Source: Flavipsychrobacter sp. (GTDB lineage Bacteria; Bacteroidota; Bacteroidia; Chitinophagales; Chitinophagaceae). From it: a stretch of DNA of 64,000 bases. The notes beneath the pieces were generated by a model, which did no database searches, had not been told where the DNA came from, and saw only the letters and a program-made list of their open reading frames with translations. Position 1 is the first letter of the stretch, and each line of letters begins with the position of its first letter. The stretch is from contig JANINW010000011.1 in the NCBI GenBank assembly GCA_024508935.1, positions 293,581 to 357,580 of the forward strand. The letters run 5' to 3'. The position numbers were made by a program, and so were the translations under genes. Below are positions 16,995 through 24,991 of this stretch, in pieces.

Positions 16995-17492
16995 TCAGGA
17001 ATTGACAACGCCGGTAATATTCAGATTTTTATTGCGCAGATCAATACCGCCCTCAAGATAAGACTTAAGATTGGCAAGATAAAAAGTCCAGCCTACCTGG
17101 CACTCCATATGATAATGCACTTTGCCATGTTCATCTGTAGGTATTTTTTCCTGTGTCAGCATAATGATGGTCTCATTATTAACCCGGCCTATGCTTACCG
17201 TTACCAAGGCACCGCCGGTAAAGGAAAACTGTAGCTTATCTATTCCATTGGCCTGTATTACTTCACCCTTTTCCACAACAGTATCGCTATGGCCGTGCCA
17301 GTTCCATTCATAATGGTCGCCTGCATGTATCTGTGCATGGCGTTCGCGTGTGCGGCCATTACCTACGTGGAAAACAGCATTGCGCAGAAACCATTTTTCC
17401 AACACTTCCGGAATGGTCCAGGCCAGGTAGGCGGCTTCTACATTGGTATTCACATTTATTTTCAGGGAAAATTTACTCCAGTCGTACTGCAT
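16995..17492 (-). CDS. SRPBCC / AHSA1-like domain protein
   Basis: 165 residues, cytosolic. The pattern is that of the START-like SRPBCC fold used by AHSA1-type proteins: SLKINVNTNVEAAYLAWTIPEVLEKWFL at the start, GDHYEWNWHGHSDTVVEKGEVIQA in the middle, and VGWTFYLANLKSYLEGG in the final helix. Such proteins bind small hydrophobic ligands or act as Hsp90 co-chaperone-like domains; the ligand here is unknown. It diverges from the GNAT acetyltransferase gene. Confidence 0.8.
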   Translation of the reverse strand: MQYDWSKFSLKINVNTNVEAAYLAWTIPEVLEKWFLRNAVFHVGNGRTRERHAQIHAGDHYEWNWHGHSDTVVEKGEVIQANGIDKLQFSFTGGALVTVSIGRVNNETIIMLTQEKIPTDEHGKVHYHMECQVGWTFYLANLKSYLEGGIDLRNKNLNITGVVNS

Positions 17493-17623
17493 AGTATGGA
17501 TATTTGGTTTTATAGTAAAACGATAAATAATAATACAAGTTCAGAAAAAACAGTTGTATTATTTTATACTATCTTCATGCCACAGAGTATATAGGGGATT
17601 GCCGTTTTGCCAAAACACATCAT

Positions 17624-18154
17624 ATGAACACTATACGTATTCGCCCCGTAAGAGAGAATGATAGTAATGCATTTCATTTGCTTGCTATCAAAAACAAAGA
17701 CCGTCTTGCTGATTTTTTTCCTATAACGCTGGAAAAAGCAGAGACACCCGAAAAAAGCCTTGCGTCCATACGCATGTACAATACACTTGCTGCTCAGAAC
17801 GAACTGCATGTGCTGGCCATTGAGCAGGGAGAAGGCGAACCGGCCATTATAGGGCTAGTTTTCCTGAAGAATATTGACAAAAAAACTTCAAAATGTGAAA
17901 TAGCCTATTTCATTGATAAGGAATACGAAGGTAAGGGATTGACATCGCAGGCGGTAAAGCAGGCTGTAAATATGGCTTTCGATGAGCTGAAGCTAAATAA
18001 GGTATATTGTCGTGTGGGTACTGACAATGCTGCCAGTAATAAAGTTGCTATAAAAAGCGGTTTTGAACTGGAAGGCGTGCTGAAACAGGAATACCGCATA
18101 GATAATGGCACCCTGATAGACCTGAACTACTACGGGCTACTTAGAAATAATTGA
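17624..18154 (+). CDS. GNAT-family N-acetyltransferase (RimJ/RimL-like)
   Basis: 176 residues. The fold pattern fits RimL-type GNATs: IRIRPVRENDSNAF at the start, GLVFLKNIDKKTSKCEIAYFIDKEYEGKGLTSQAV (the acetyl-CoA binding Q/R-x-x-G-x-G/A position is occupied by Y-E-G-K-G-L), and VGTDNAASNKVAIKSGFELEGVLKQEYR near the end. These enzymes acetylate protein N-termini or small amines. The stop codon overlaps the start of the next gene (TGATG), so the two are translationally coupled. Confidence 0.88.
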   Translation: MNTIRIRPVRENDSNAFHLLAIKNKDRLADFFPITLEKAETPEKSLASIRMYNTLAAQNELHVLAIEQGEGEPAIIGLVFLKNIDKKTSKCEIAYFIDKEYEGKGLTSQAVKQAVNMAFDELKLNKVYCRVGTDNAASNKVAIKSGFELEGVLKQEYRIDNGTLIDLNYYGLLRNN

Positions 18155-18645
18155 TGACACGTATAGGGCTTATTTCAGACACACACGGTTTTTTAGACGA
18201 ATCGGTTTTTACTCATTTTAGCAACTGCGATGAAGTATGGCATGCTGGTGATTTTGGCCCGGATGTAGTGGCGTCCCTACAAGCATTTAAACCATTAAAA
18301 GGCGTATACGGTAATATAGATGGTTATGATATATGCAGCGAATTTCCAGAACGCTTAAGGTGGAAATGTGAAGATGTGGAAGTGCTGATGACGCACATTG
18401 GCGGCTACCCCGGAAGGTACGCATCTGTCGTTAAAAAGGAGTTTTTGACCAATCCGCCGCAGCTATTTATCTCCGGCCATTCCCATATACTGAAGGTAAT
18501 GTACGATGAGCAGTATAAATGCCTGCATATGAACCCAGGCGCTGCCGGCAAACAGGGCTGGCATAAGGTACGAACGCTTATACGGTTTGTAATAGATGGC
18601 CGGCAAATGAAAGATTGCGAAGTGATAGAACTTGGCAAGCGCTGA
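18154..18645 (+). CDS. YfcE/MJ0936-family metallophosphoesterase
   Basis: 163 residues from the ATG at 18154, which overlaps the previous stop codon. Binuclear-metal phosphoesterase motifs are complete: ISDTHG (Asp9, His11), HAGDFG (Asp33), YGNIDG (Asn54), TH in VLMTHIGG, and GHSH. Family members hydrolyse phosphodiesters in vitro; the natural substrate is usually unknown. Coupled with the acetyltransferase gene. Confidence 0.92.
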   Translation: MTRIGLISDTHGFLDESVFTHFSNCDEVWHAGDFGPDVVASLQAFKPLKGVYGNIDGYDICSEFPERLRWKCEDVEVLMTHIGGYPGRYASVVKKEFLTNPPQLFISGHSHILKVMYDEQYKCLHMNPGAAGKQGWHKVRTLIRFVIDGRQMKDCEVIELGKR

Positions 18646-18664
18646 TAGAAATGCAGTATTTTCG
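18632..18664 (+). promoter_or_regulatory. Promoter of the FKBP gene at 18679
   Basis: TTG at 18632-18634 and TATTTTCG at 18657-18664 (one mismatch), spaced 22 nt. The element overlaps the end of the upstream phosphoesterase gene and would start transcription just before the ATG at 18679. Confidence 0.5.
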
Positions 18665-18678
18665 CAAAAATTTATGTT

Positions 18679-19113
18679 ATGGGCATTGCGGATAAATTAT
18701 TCCAGATGAAAGCACAAAAAGCAGAAGAAAATCTAAAAGCAGGACAGGAATTCCTGGCAGCTAATAAAAATAAAGAAGGCGTTGTAGAACTTCCCAGTGG
18801 TCTGCAATATGAAATACTGAAACAAGGGGAGGGTGCTAAGCCAACCCAGTTCAACAGTGTTACCTGTCATTACCATGGCACCCTTATTAATGGTACTATT
18901 TTCGATAGCTCTGTACAGAGAGGCAAACCTGCCACTTTCCCGCTGAATATGGTGATAAAAGGCTGGACAGAAGGGCTGCAACTGATGCCAGTAGGCAGCA
19001 AGTACCGTTTTTATATTCCGCCGCACCTGGGCTATGGTGAAAGGCAGGTGAGTGCAGAAATAGGCCCCAACAGCACACTGATATTTGATGTAGAGTTGCT
19101 GGGGATTAACTAG
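18679..19113 (+). CDS. FKBP-type peptidyl-prolyl isomerase, cytosolic (FklB-like)
   Basis: 144 residues with no signal peptide. An N-terminal helical segment (KAQKAEENLKAGQEFLAANKNKEGV) precedes one FKBP domain: LPSGLQYEIL, VTCHYHGTLINGTIFDSS, MVIKGWTEGLQLMPVGSKYRFYIPPHLGYG, and PNSTLIFDVELLGI. The layout matches the FklB/Mip group, in which the helix serves for dimerisation. Third FKBP gene within 6 kb, but this one stays in the cytosol. Its stop is immediately adjacent to that of the convergent hydrolase gene. Confidence 0.92.
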   Translation: MGIADKLFQMKAQKAEENLKAGQEFLAANKNKEGVVELPSGLQYEILKQGEGAKPTQFNSVTCHYHGTLINGTIFDSSVQRGKPATFPLNMVIKGWTEGLQLMPVGSKYRFYIPPHLGYGERQVSAEIGPNSTLIFDVELLGIN

Positions 19114-20988
19114 TTATTTCAGTACCGGGAGTATGATCTTCGAATCATACTCCTGTGTATGAAATATCTTGATAGTAGATTTGATAAAATCATTCTTTTT
19201 AGCCTCGTAAATATTAATCAACTGCTGCGGATTCCTGTCTGCCAACGGAAACCAGCTGCTTTGTATTTGTACCATCAGCCTGTGGCCTTTTTTAAACACA
19301 TGGGCTATGTCAGGCAATTTGTATTTCACTTCGGTTACCTCTCCCGGATTAAAGGATTCAGGCTTACTTAAACCATTACGGTAGCGTCCCCGCATTATTT
19401 CACCTCTTACCATCATCTGGTAACCATTCGTCGGGTATTCTTTTCCATTACCTGGTCCGTCGGTTTCATTATAGCTAAAGTTATCAGGAAATACATCTAT
19501 TATCTTCACTACAAAATCTGCATCTGTAGTGCTGATAGATGCAAACAGGTCTGCAATGACCGGTCCTGCAATGGTAAGGTCTTCTGTAAGCGTATCTGTT
19601 TCAAACACCAATACATCAGGACGGCGCGCAGCAAAGCGTTGGTCATCGGTCATATACTCGCGTGTGCGGTTGGTAAACACGCCATCGGCATAAGGTACAG
19701 GTTTGGCAGGGTCGCTTGTGTATTTGGTATAGGTTTCACCAGCTTCATTAGCATCCATGGTTAGCTTACCTGCCGGATGCAGGTAGAAGGCGGTTTGCTG
19801 TACACCGGCAGGTGGCCATTGATCAAATTGCTGCCATTTATTGCTGCCGGTAAAGAATATATTGGCTTCTTTTATGTCTTTAATATTTCCTTTCCCTTTC
19901 AGGTAGTAATTGAAATAAGGTATTTCAATATGCTGCTGGTACCATTCGGAGGTGCTGCTGCCAAAACGTACATTGCCCAGGTATGCGCCTTTGTCCCTTG
20001 CCCAGTATCCATGTGCCCAGGGGCCTATTACCAGCTTATTGTTGTTATGTGCTTTCTTTTCAATTGCTTTATATAGGTTCCAGGCCCCATAGCAGTCTTC
20101 CGCATCGAATAATCCGCCTACTACCAATGTGGCTGTACCGTCAGGTATATGCTGCACAAAATTCCTGGTATTGCGTGCTTTCCACCATGCATCATAATCA
20201 GGGTGCCGGTACATGTCATTCCAGAATTTTATGCTGTCGCCCATATAGGCCGCCAATTCTTTCATAGTACCGGTACGCAGGTAGAACTCGTACATGTCTT
20301 TCGTGGGAAAATCAAAGCCTTTGGGCCATGTTTTGGTAGGGTAAGGGCGTGCCTTGCCAAATGAGAAATAAAAACCGAAAGCATCCATCATCATAAATGC
20401 CCCGTTATGATGAAAATCGTCGCCCGCAAACCAATCTGTAACAGGTGCCTGCGGACTGGCGGCTTTCATGGCAGGATGTTGGCAGAGTGCGCCCATAGTA
20501 GCGTAAAACCCCGGATAAGAGATACCATAGATGCCCACATTGCCATTATTGTTCTTTGTATTTTTCAGCAGCCATTCTATAGTGTCGTAGGTATCGCTGG
20601 CCTCGTCTATATCCTGGTTTGTTTTTTTATGGTCATTATAGGGGCGCACGTCTTCAAATTCGCCTTCGCTCATCATCCGGCCACGTACATCCTGCATTAC
20701 CATAATGTAGTTTTCTTTGAAATAAGCCATGTAGTGTTGTTGCCAGTATGCCCGAAAGGTATCTGCACCATAGGGGGCTACAGAATAGGGTGTACGGCAA
20801 ATGAGTACCGGGCTTTTTTCTGTGCTGTTTACAGGCTCGTATATACTGGTAAACAGGCGTACACCATCGCGCATAGGGATGTACACTTCTTTTTTAACAT
20901 AGTTTTTGCGCAGCCAGACAGAATCGGTAGGTGCAGCAAAAACGGTTAACCAATTGATTAGCAGGAAGAAGAAAAAAACGGCTCGCAT
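19114..20988 (-). CDS. CocE/NonD-family hydrolase (S15 X-Pro dipeptidyl-peptidase-like), exported
   Basis: 624 residues with a signal peptide (MRAVFFFFLLINWLTVFAAP). N-terminal alpha/beta hydrolase domain: KEVYIPMRDGVRLFTSIYEP, VMQDVRGRMMSEGEFEDVRPY, and the nucleophile elbow GISYPG (Ser about residue 155); LFDAEDCYGAW and GPWAHGYW should carry the Asp and His. The C-terminal half is the jelly-roll domain of this family (LTIAGPVIADLFASISTTDADFVVKIIDVFPDN). Members cleave peptides, beta-lactam esters or glutaryl acyl groups; the substrate here is unknown. Confidence 0.9.
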   Translation of the reverse strand: MRAVFFFFLLINWLTVFAAPTDSVWLRKNYVKKEVYIPMRDGVRLFTSIYEPVNSTEKSPVLICRTPYSVAPYGADTFRAYWQQHYMAYFKENYIMVMQDVRGRMMSEGEFEDVRPYNDHKKTNQDIDEASDTYDTIEWLLKNTKNNNGNVGIYGISYPGFYATMGALCQHPAMKAASPQAPVTDWFAGDDFHHNGAFMMMDAFGFYFSFGKARPYPTKTWPKGFDFPTKDMYEFYLRTGTMKELAAYMGDSIKFWNDMYRHPDYDAWWKARNTRNFVQHIPDGTATLVVGGLFDAEDCYGAWNLYKAIEKKAHNNNKLVIGPWAHGYWARDKGAYLGNVRFGSSTSEWYQQHIEIPYFNYYLKGKGNIKDIKEANIFFTGSNKWQQFDQWPPAGVQQTAFYLHPAGKLTMDANEAGETYTKYTSDPAKPVPYADGVFTNRTREYMTDDQRFAARRPDVLVFETDTLTEDLTIAGPVIADLFASISTTDADFVVKIIDVFPDNFSYNETDGPGNGKEYPTNGYQMMVRGEIMRGRYRNGLSKPESFNPGEVTEVKYKLPDIAHVFKKGHRLMVQIQSSWFPLADRNPQQLINIYEAKKNDFIKSTIKIFHTQEYDSKIILPVLK

Positions 20989-21025
20989 CTGGTTATTTTG
21001 AGGTAAAATAAATAAAGAAATTTTA

Positions 21026-21057
21026 TTGGTTTCATAAACAGTATTTTCCTATATTTA
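21026..21057 (+). promoter_or_regulatory. Promoter upstream of the 98-residue protein and YpfJ-like protease
   Basis: TTG at 21026-21028 and TATATTTA at 21050-21057 (last base differs from TAnnTTTG), spacing 21 nt. The predicted leader is about 98 nt. Confidence 0.45.
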
Positions 21058-21161
21058 CATAGAGAGATAGATATTAGTTAGGGATAGCAATTCAACTTCG
21101 TTCGTATGTGTTAGAGGATTCGTGATTTTCCATTTTTTATTTTATTAAACTACCTGCCGTT

Positions 21162-21458
21162 ATGAGTAACTACCAAAATCAATTGGATAGGTTTCGTACC
21201 ATCGCTAAAAAATTGGTTGATGATCATTGTGCAGAATTATTCACGTCGAGTAAGCATGTAGAAACTAAAACAGATACTTACTCTCTGCACCTGGATACAT
21301 TAGGAAAGCAACTGGACGAACAGGCCCAGCAGTTCATTTCATCCAGCCAGGCCGGCAATGAATCTTTACGTTCCGAAATATGGAACGTCTGTAAAAAATA
21401 CCTGGAACAATTTGTGCGGCGCAGCGAGCCGGACGGAGAGCGCAGGGCGGCGTATTAA
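21162..21458 (+). CDS. Small cytosolic hypothetical protein
   Basis: 98 residues, MSNYQNQLDRFRTIAKKLVDDHC. Predicted mostly helical, charged, without signal or membrane segment, ending in an Arg-rich tail (FVRRSEPDGERRAAY). Not recognised. It lies 90 nt upstream of the YpfJ-like gene on the same strand. The leader of about 100 nt is unusually long for this window. Confidence 0.6.
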   Translation: MSNYQNQLDRFRTIAKKLVDDHCAELFTSSKHVETKTDTYSLHLDTLGKQLDEQAQQFISSSQAGNESLRSEIWNVCKKYLEQFVRRSEPDGERRAAY

Positions 21459-21548
21459 TAACAATTCTTCTTTTAATTTCATACCGGATATAGTTCTTAC
21501 CTGTCCGCGGCAGAATTTTTATAGCTTTATTATAAACTATAACTGATT

Positions 21549-22385
21549 ATGCTTTGGAAAGGCAGGCGGGAAAGCAGCAATGTAGAAGATGCAAGAGGCA
21601 GTGGCGGCAAGATAATAGGCGGGGGCATTGGTGCTATTGTAATAGCGGTAATAATTTATTTTTTAGGTGGCGATCCTTCGGCTGTATTGCAGCAGGGCGC
21701 TACACAGGCTGTGCCGCAAACAGAGCAGCAAAAAGCTGCTGAAGACGAGGCTGCGCATTTTGTATCGGTAGTGCTGGCCGAGACAGAAGATGTATGGCAC
21801 AGGCTATTTAACGACATGGGAAAGGAATACCGGGAGCCGAAGCTCAGGCTATTTACCCAATATACCGAATCAGGCTGTGGTTCAGCGGGCGTATCGGCAG
21901 GGCCATTTTATTGCTCTGAGGATGAGAAGGTATATATAGACCTGTCATTTTACGATGAGCTTAAAACACGTTTCCATTCTCCCGGAGATTTTGCCATGGC
22001 GTATGTGGTGGCACATGAAGTGGGGCACCATGTGCAAAACCTGCTCGGCATCACTGATAAAGTTAACCGGCTGAGAAGTCAATCCTCGAAAGAAGAGGCC
22101 AACAGGTTGTCTGTGATGCTTGAATTACAGGCCGATTTCCTGGCGGGTGTATGGGCGCACCACGATCAGAAAATGAAAAAAATACTGGAAGCAGGAGATA
22201 TTGATGAAGCCTTGAATGCAGCCAATGCCATTGGCGACGACCGGCTTCAAATGCAGTCGCAGGGCTATGTTGTTCCCGATGCTTTTACACACGGCACTTC
22301 AGAGCAGCGTATGTACTGGTTTAAAAAAGGCTACGAGACCGGAGATATCAGCCAGGGCGATACGTTCAATTCAAATGAACTATAG
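21549..22385 (+). CDS. YpfJ-type neutral zinc metallopeptidase (KPN_02809 family)
   Basis: 278 residues. A short charged N-terminus (MLWKGRRESSNVEDARGS) precedes one membrane helix at about 22-39, followed by a periplasmic peptidase domain. The zinc-binding HEXXH is H156-E-V-G-H160 within AYVVAHEVGHHVQNLLG; further conserved segments are SGCGSAGVSAGPFYCSEDEKVYIDLSFYDEL and LELQADFLAGVWAHH. Substrates are unknown in the family. Convergent with rfbC, 2 nt apart. Confidence 0.92.
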   Translation: MLWKGRRESSNVEDARGSGGKIIGGGIGAIVIAVIIYFLGGDPSAVLQQGATQAVPQTEQQKAAEDEAAHFVSVVLAETEDVWHRLFNDMGKEYREPKLRLFTQYTESGCGSAGVSAGPFYCSEDEKVYIDLSFYDELKTRFHSPGDFAMAYVVAHEVGHHVQNLLGITDKVNRLRSQSSKEEANRLSVMLELQADFLAGVWAHHDQKMKKILEAGDIDEALNAANAIGDDRLQMQSQGYVVPDAFTHGTSEQRMYWFKKGYETGDISQGDTFNSNEL

Positions 22386-22387
22386 CA

Positions 22388-22939
22388 CTAAAAATTGCTG
22401 ATAGCGTCTTTTAATAGAGGCTGCACTAGGTCTTTCTCAGAAACGATGGCGTCTTTTAAGTCTATTTTCCAGTCTATATTCAAGGATGGATCGTTGTATA
22501 ACACACCGCCTTCGCTGGCTTTATGGTAATAATTATCGCATTTGTAAAAGACCTCGGCTGTTTCGCTTAGCACGGAATAGCCGTGTGCAAATCCTTTAGG
22601 AATAAGGAACTGGCGTTTATTTTCTGCTGAAAGTTCTACGCCGTACCATTGGCCATAGGTTTTGCTGTCTTTGCGCAGGTCTACTACCACATCCCATATA
22701 GTGCCCGCCAATGCGCGTATGAGCTTGGTTTGGGCATGAGGGTTGTTTTGGTAATGAAGGCCGCGTAAAACATTTTTTGTAGAACGTGCCTGGTTATCCT
22801 GCACAAATGCCGAATTGAAGCCGGTGGCATCTTCCAGTGTCTTACCATTAAAGCTTTCGAAAAAGTAGCCACGGTCGTCATTAAACACCTTGGGTTCCAG
22901 TATCAGCAAGCCTTCTATGCCGGTAGTTATTACATTCAT
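22388..22939 (-). CDS. rfbC: dTDP-4-dehydrorhamnose 3,5-epimerase
   Basis: 183 residues, normal length. RfbC epimerises C3 and C5 of dTDP-4-keto-6-deoxyglucose on the route to dTDP-L-rhamnose. Motifs: NDDRGYFFESFN, VLRGLHYQ with catalytic His62, WDVVVDLRKDSKTYGQW, and PKGFAHGYSVLSE. The start ATG shares a base with the stop of the upstream aminotransferase gene (TAATG), so translation is coupled. Companion rhamnose genes (rfbA, B, D) are not in the window. A role in surface polysaccharide is inferred. Confidence 0.94.
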   Translation of the reverse strand: MNVITTGIEGLLILEPKVFNDDRGYFFESFNGKTLEDATGFNSAFVQDNQARSTKNVLRGLHYQNNPHAQTKLIRALAGTIWDVVVDLRKDSKTYGQWYGVELSAENKRQFLIPKGFAHGYSVLSETAEVFYKCDNYYHKASEGGVLYNDPSLNIDWKIDLKDAIVSEKDLVQPLLKDAISNF

Positions 22940-24078
22940 TATTTAGCCAGTTCGTTAATAACCTCGATGAAGTTTTTAGTAATGTACTCCAGCTCTTCAG
23001 TAGTCATTTCTGTGTGTATAGGTAACGATATCACGCAGTCCTGCAGCATATCTGTAACAGGTAATACATAATCAGCACCGCCAAAATCCTTCAGCATGTT
23101 TTGCTTATGACATGGCACAGGATAATATATCATAGATGGCACCTTGCGATCAGCCAATTTAACAGGCACATCATCGCGGCTCACATTTTTCAGTTGCAGT
23201 GTATACTGGTGGAATACGTGATGACTGTATGGAGCGCGGTAAGGTGTAACGATATTCGGGTTATCCTTAAAAGCATTGTCATAATAGTCTGCTACGGCGC
23301 GGCGGGCATCGCAGTATTCATCCAGGTGTTTCAGTTTCACGCGCAATACGGCTGCCTGTATACTGTCGAGGCGGCTGTTACAGCCTACCATTTCGTGGTA
23401 GTAGCGTACTTTCTGGCCGTGGTTGGCTATCATGCGCAGCTTTTCAGCCAGGGCATCATCGTTGGTAAACATAGCACCACCATCGCCATAGCATCCCAGG
23501 TTTTTAGAAGGGAAAAACGAGGTGCAGCTGATGATACCCATTGTACCGTTCTTCACCGTTCTGCCATCTGAAAATGTATAAGTACCGCCTATTGCCTGGG
23601 CATTGTCTTCTATTACAGGTATATTATGTTCTTTTGCCAGTGCCAGCAGGGGCTCCATATGAGCACTTTGCCCGTACAGGTGCACCGGTACAATGGCTTT
23701 GGTTTTAGGGGTAATAGCAGCCTTTACACTGTCTATATTCATAGTGAACGTCTCTGCATCCACATCAACAAAAACAGGTTTTAACCGCAACAACGCCATT
23801 ACTTCAACTGTTGCTATATAGGTGTACGATGCGGTAATAACTTCATCTCCCGGCTGCAGGCCCAGGGCCATCAATGCTATCTGCAAAGCATCGGTGCCGT
23901 TTGCGCAGGGTATCGTATGCTTAACGCCAAGATATTCCGAGAGTTCCTTTGCAAAACTGTGTACGTCGGGCCCGCCGATGAAAGTAGTAGAGTCCAGAAC
24001 GTTTTGTATAGCAGCGTCTATTTCCGGTTTGATCTTATTGTATTGACGTTTCAGGTCAACCATTTGCAGGTTATGCAT
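22939..24078 (-). CDS. DegT/DnrJ/EryC1-family sugar aminotransferase
   Basis: 379 residues from the ATG at 24078; a later ATG at 24063 (MVDLKRQY) is possible. PLP-dependent transaminase of nucleotide-linked keto sugars. Motifs: ANGTDALQIALMALGLQPGDEVI, PVHLYGQ, VIEDNAQAIGG (Asp158), SFFPSKNLGCYGDGGA with the PLP lysine Lys192, and GCNSRLDSIQAAVL. It forms a coupled pair with rfbC. The exact sugar cannot be told from the sequence; pairing suggests surface-polysaccharide synthesis. Confidence 0.92.
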   Translation of the reverse strand: MHNLQMVDLKRQYNKIKPEIDAAIQNVLDSTTFIGGPDVHSFAKELSEYLGVKHTIPCANGTDALQIALMALGLQPGDEVITASYTYIATVEVMALLRLKPVFVDVDAETFTMNIDSVKAAITPKTKAIVPVHLYGQSAHMEPLLALAKEHNIPVIEDNAQAIGGTYTFSDGRTVKNGTMGIISCTSFFPSKNLGCYGDGGAMFTNDDALAEKLRMIANHGQKVRYYHEMVGCNSRLDSIQAAVLRVKLKHLDEYCDARRAVADYYDNAFKDNPNIVTPYRAPYSHHVFHQYTLQLKNVSRDDVPVKLADRKVPSMIYYPVPCHKQNMLKDFGGADYVLPVTDMLQDCVISLPIHTEMTTEELEYITKNFIEVINELAK

Positions 24079-24097
24079 AGCCAAAATTTAGTGGCTG

Positions 24098-24127
24098 CAA
24101 ACCTACGTTTTAACGGGCATTCATCAA
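24098..24127 (-). promoter_or_regulatory. Promoter of the aminotransferase-rfbC pair
   Basis: On the minus strand TTTTG (TTG at 24127-24125) and TAGGTTTG (24105-24098) are separated by 19 nt, a close match to consensus. Transcription should start about 13 nt before the ATG at 24078. Confidence 0.65.
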
Positions 24128-24221
24128 AACATTAGCCTCTGTTTTAAGGCTTTAGGCTATCTATAACAATTATGTGACAGCTATTTGCATTATCTTCACG
24201 GCCGAACTGTATTTGTGTTAC

Positions 24222-24989
24222 ATGAAAAGATTTTTTCTTTTTGTTTCTCTTCTCGCAATGGGCGCATCCCAGGCGTTTGCACAAGATGATTTATTTGGCA
24301 AGACTAAGCAGGCCGCAAGAAATGGGGTATTGTTTAATGTGAACGGTGCTTATGATATGCCCGGGGCAGATATGGCCAAGCGTTTTGGCAATAGTTTCAG
24401 GATAGGCCCGGCCATATTGTACAAGACCAAAAAGAACTGGCTTGTAGGGGCTAAAATGGATTTCATTTTTGGTAATAAGATCACGCAGGATTCCTTCCTT
24501 ATTAATATTACCGACAAATACGGCAGCTTTCTTAACCAGGATGGCGTACGTACCAGCGTGAAAACCTACGAACGTGGGTACCTTATCGGTGTACAAGGCG
24601 GACGCATTTTTAATACATCAAAGAAAAATGCAGATAACGGCATATTGATACTAACCTCGGCCGGCTTTATGCAGCATAAGATCAATATATTCGATAAGGA
24701 TAAGACCATACCGCAATTACGTAATGCGTACAAAAAAGGATATGACCGCCTGACAAACGGGTTATTTATAGAGCAGTATGTTGGCTATACCTATTTTGCA
24801 AATAATGCACTGGTCAACTTCAATATAGGACTGGATATAGCGGCCGGCTTTACCAAGGGCCGTCGCGATTATCTTTATGATGTCATGCGCCCTGATAATA
24901 AGTCGCGCGTTGATATCCTGTTCGGCATACGTGCAGGGTGGTATATACCCGTCTTTAAACGCAAATCTGAAGAATTGTTTTTTGAATAA
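24222..24989 (+). CDS. Outer-membrane beta-barrel protein
   Basis: 255 residues from the ATG at 24222, where a clean signal peptide starts (MKRFFLFVSLLAMGASQAFAQ). The mature part alternates polar and hydrophobic residues in aromatic-rich strands (NGVLFNVNGAYDMPG, GPAILYKTKKNWLVGAKMDFIFGN, ILFGIRAGWYIPVF), as in small outer-membrane barrels. It is 2 nt upstream of waaA and very probably co-transcribed with it. Substrate or partner unknown; its place before waaA hints at an envelope role. Confidence 0.78.
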   Translation: MKRFFLFVSLLAMGASQAFAQDDLFGKTKQAARNGVLFNVNGAYDMPGADMAKRFGNSFRIGPAILYKTKKNWLVGAKMDFIFGNKITQDSFLINITDKYGSFLNQDGVRTSVKTYERGYLIGVQGGRIFNTSKKNADNGILILTSAGFMQHKINIFDKDKTIPQLRNAYKKGYDRLTNGLFIEQYVGYTYFANNALVNFNIGLDIAAGFTKGRRDYLYDVMRPDNKSRVDILFGIRAGWYIPVFKRKSEELFFE

Positions 24990-24991
24990 TT

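Noticed and set aside
17604-17616. GTTTTGCCAAAAC palindrome upstream of the GNAT gene
   Set aside because: Only 6 bp per arm in an AT-rich context; expected by chance at this length.
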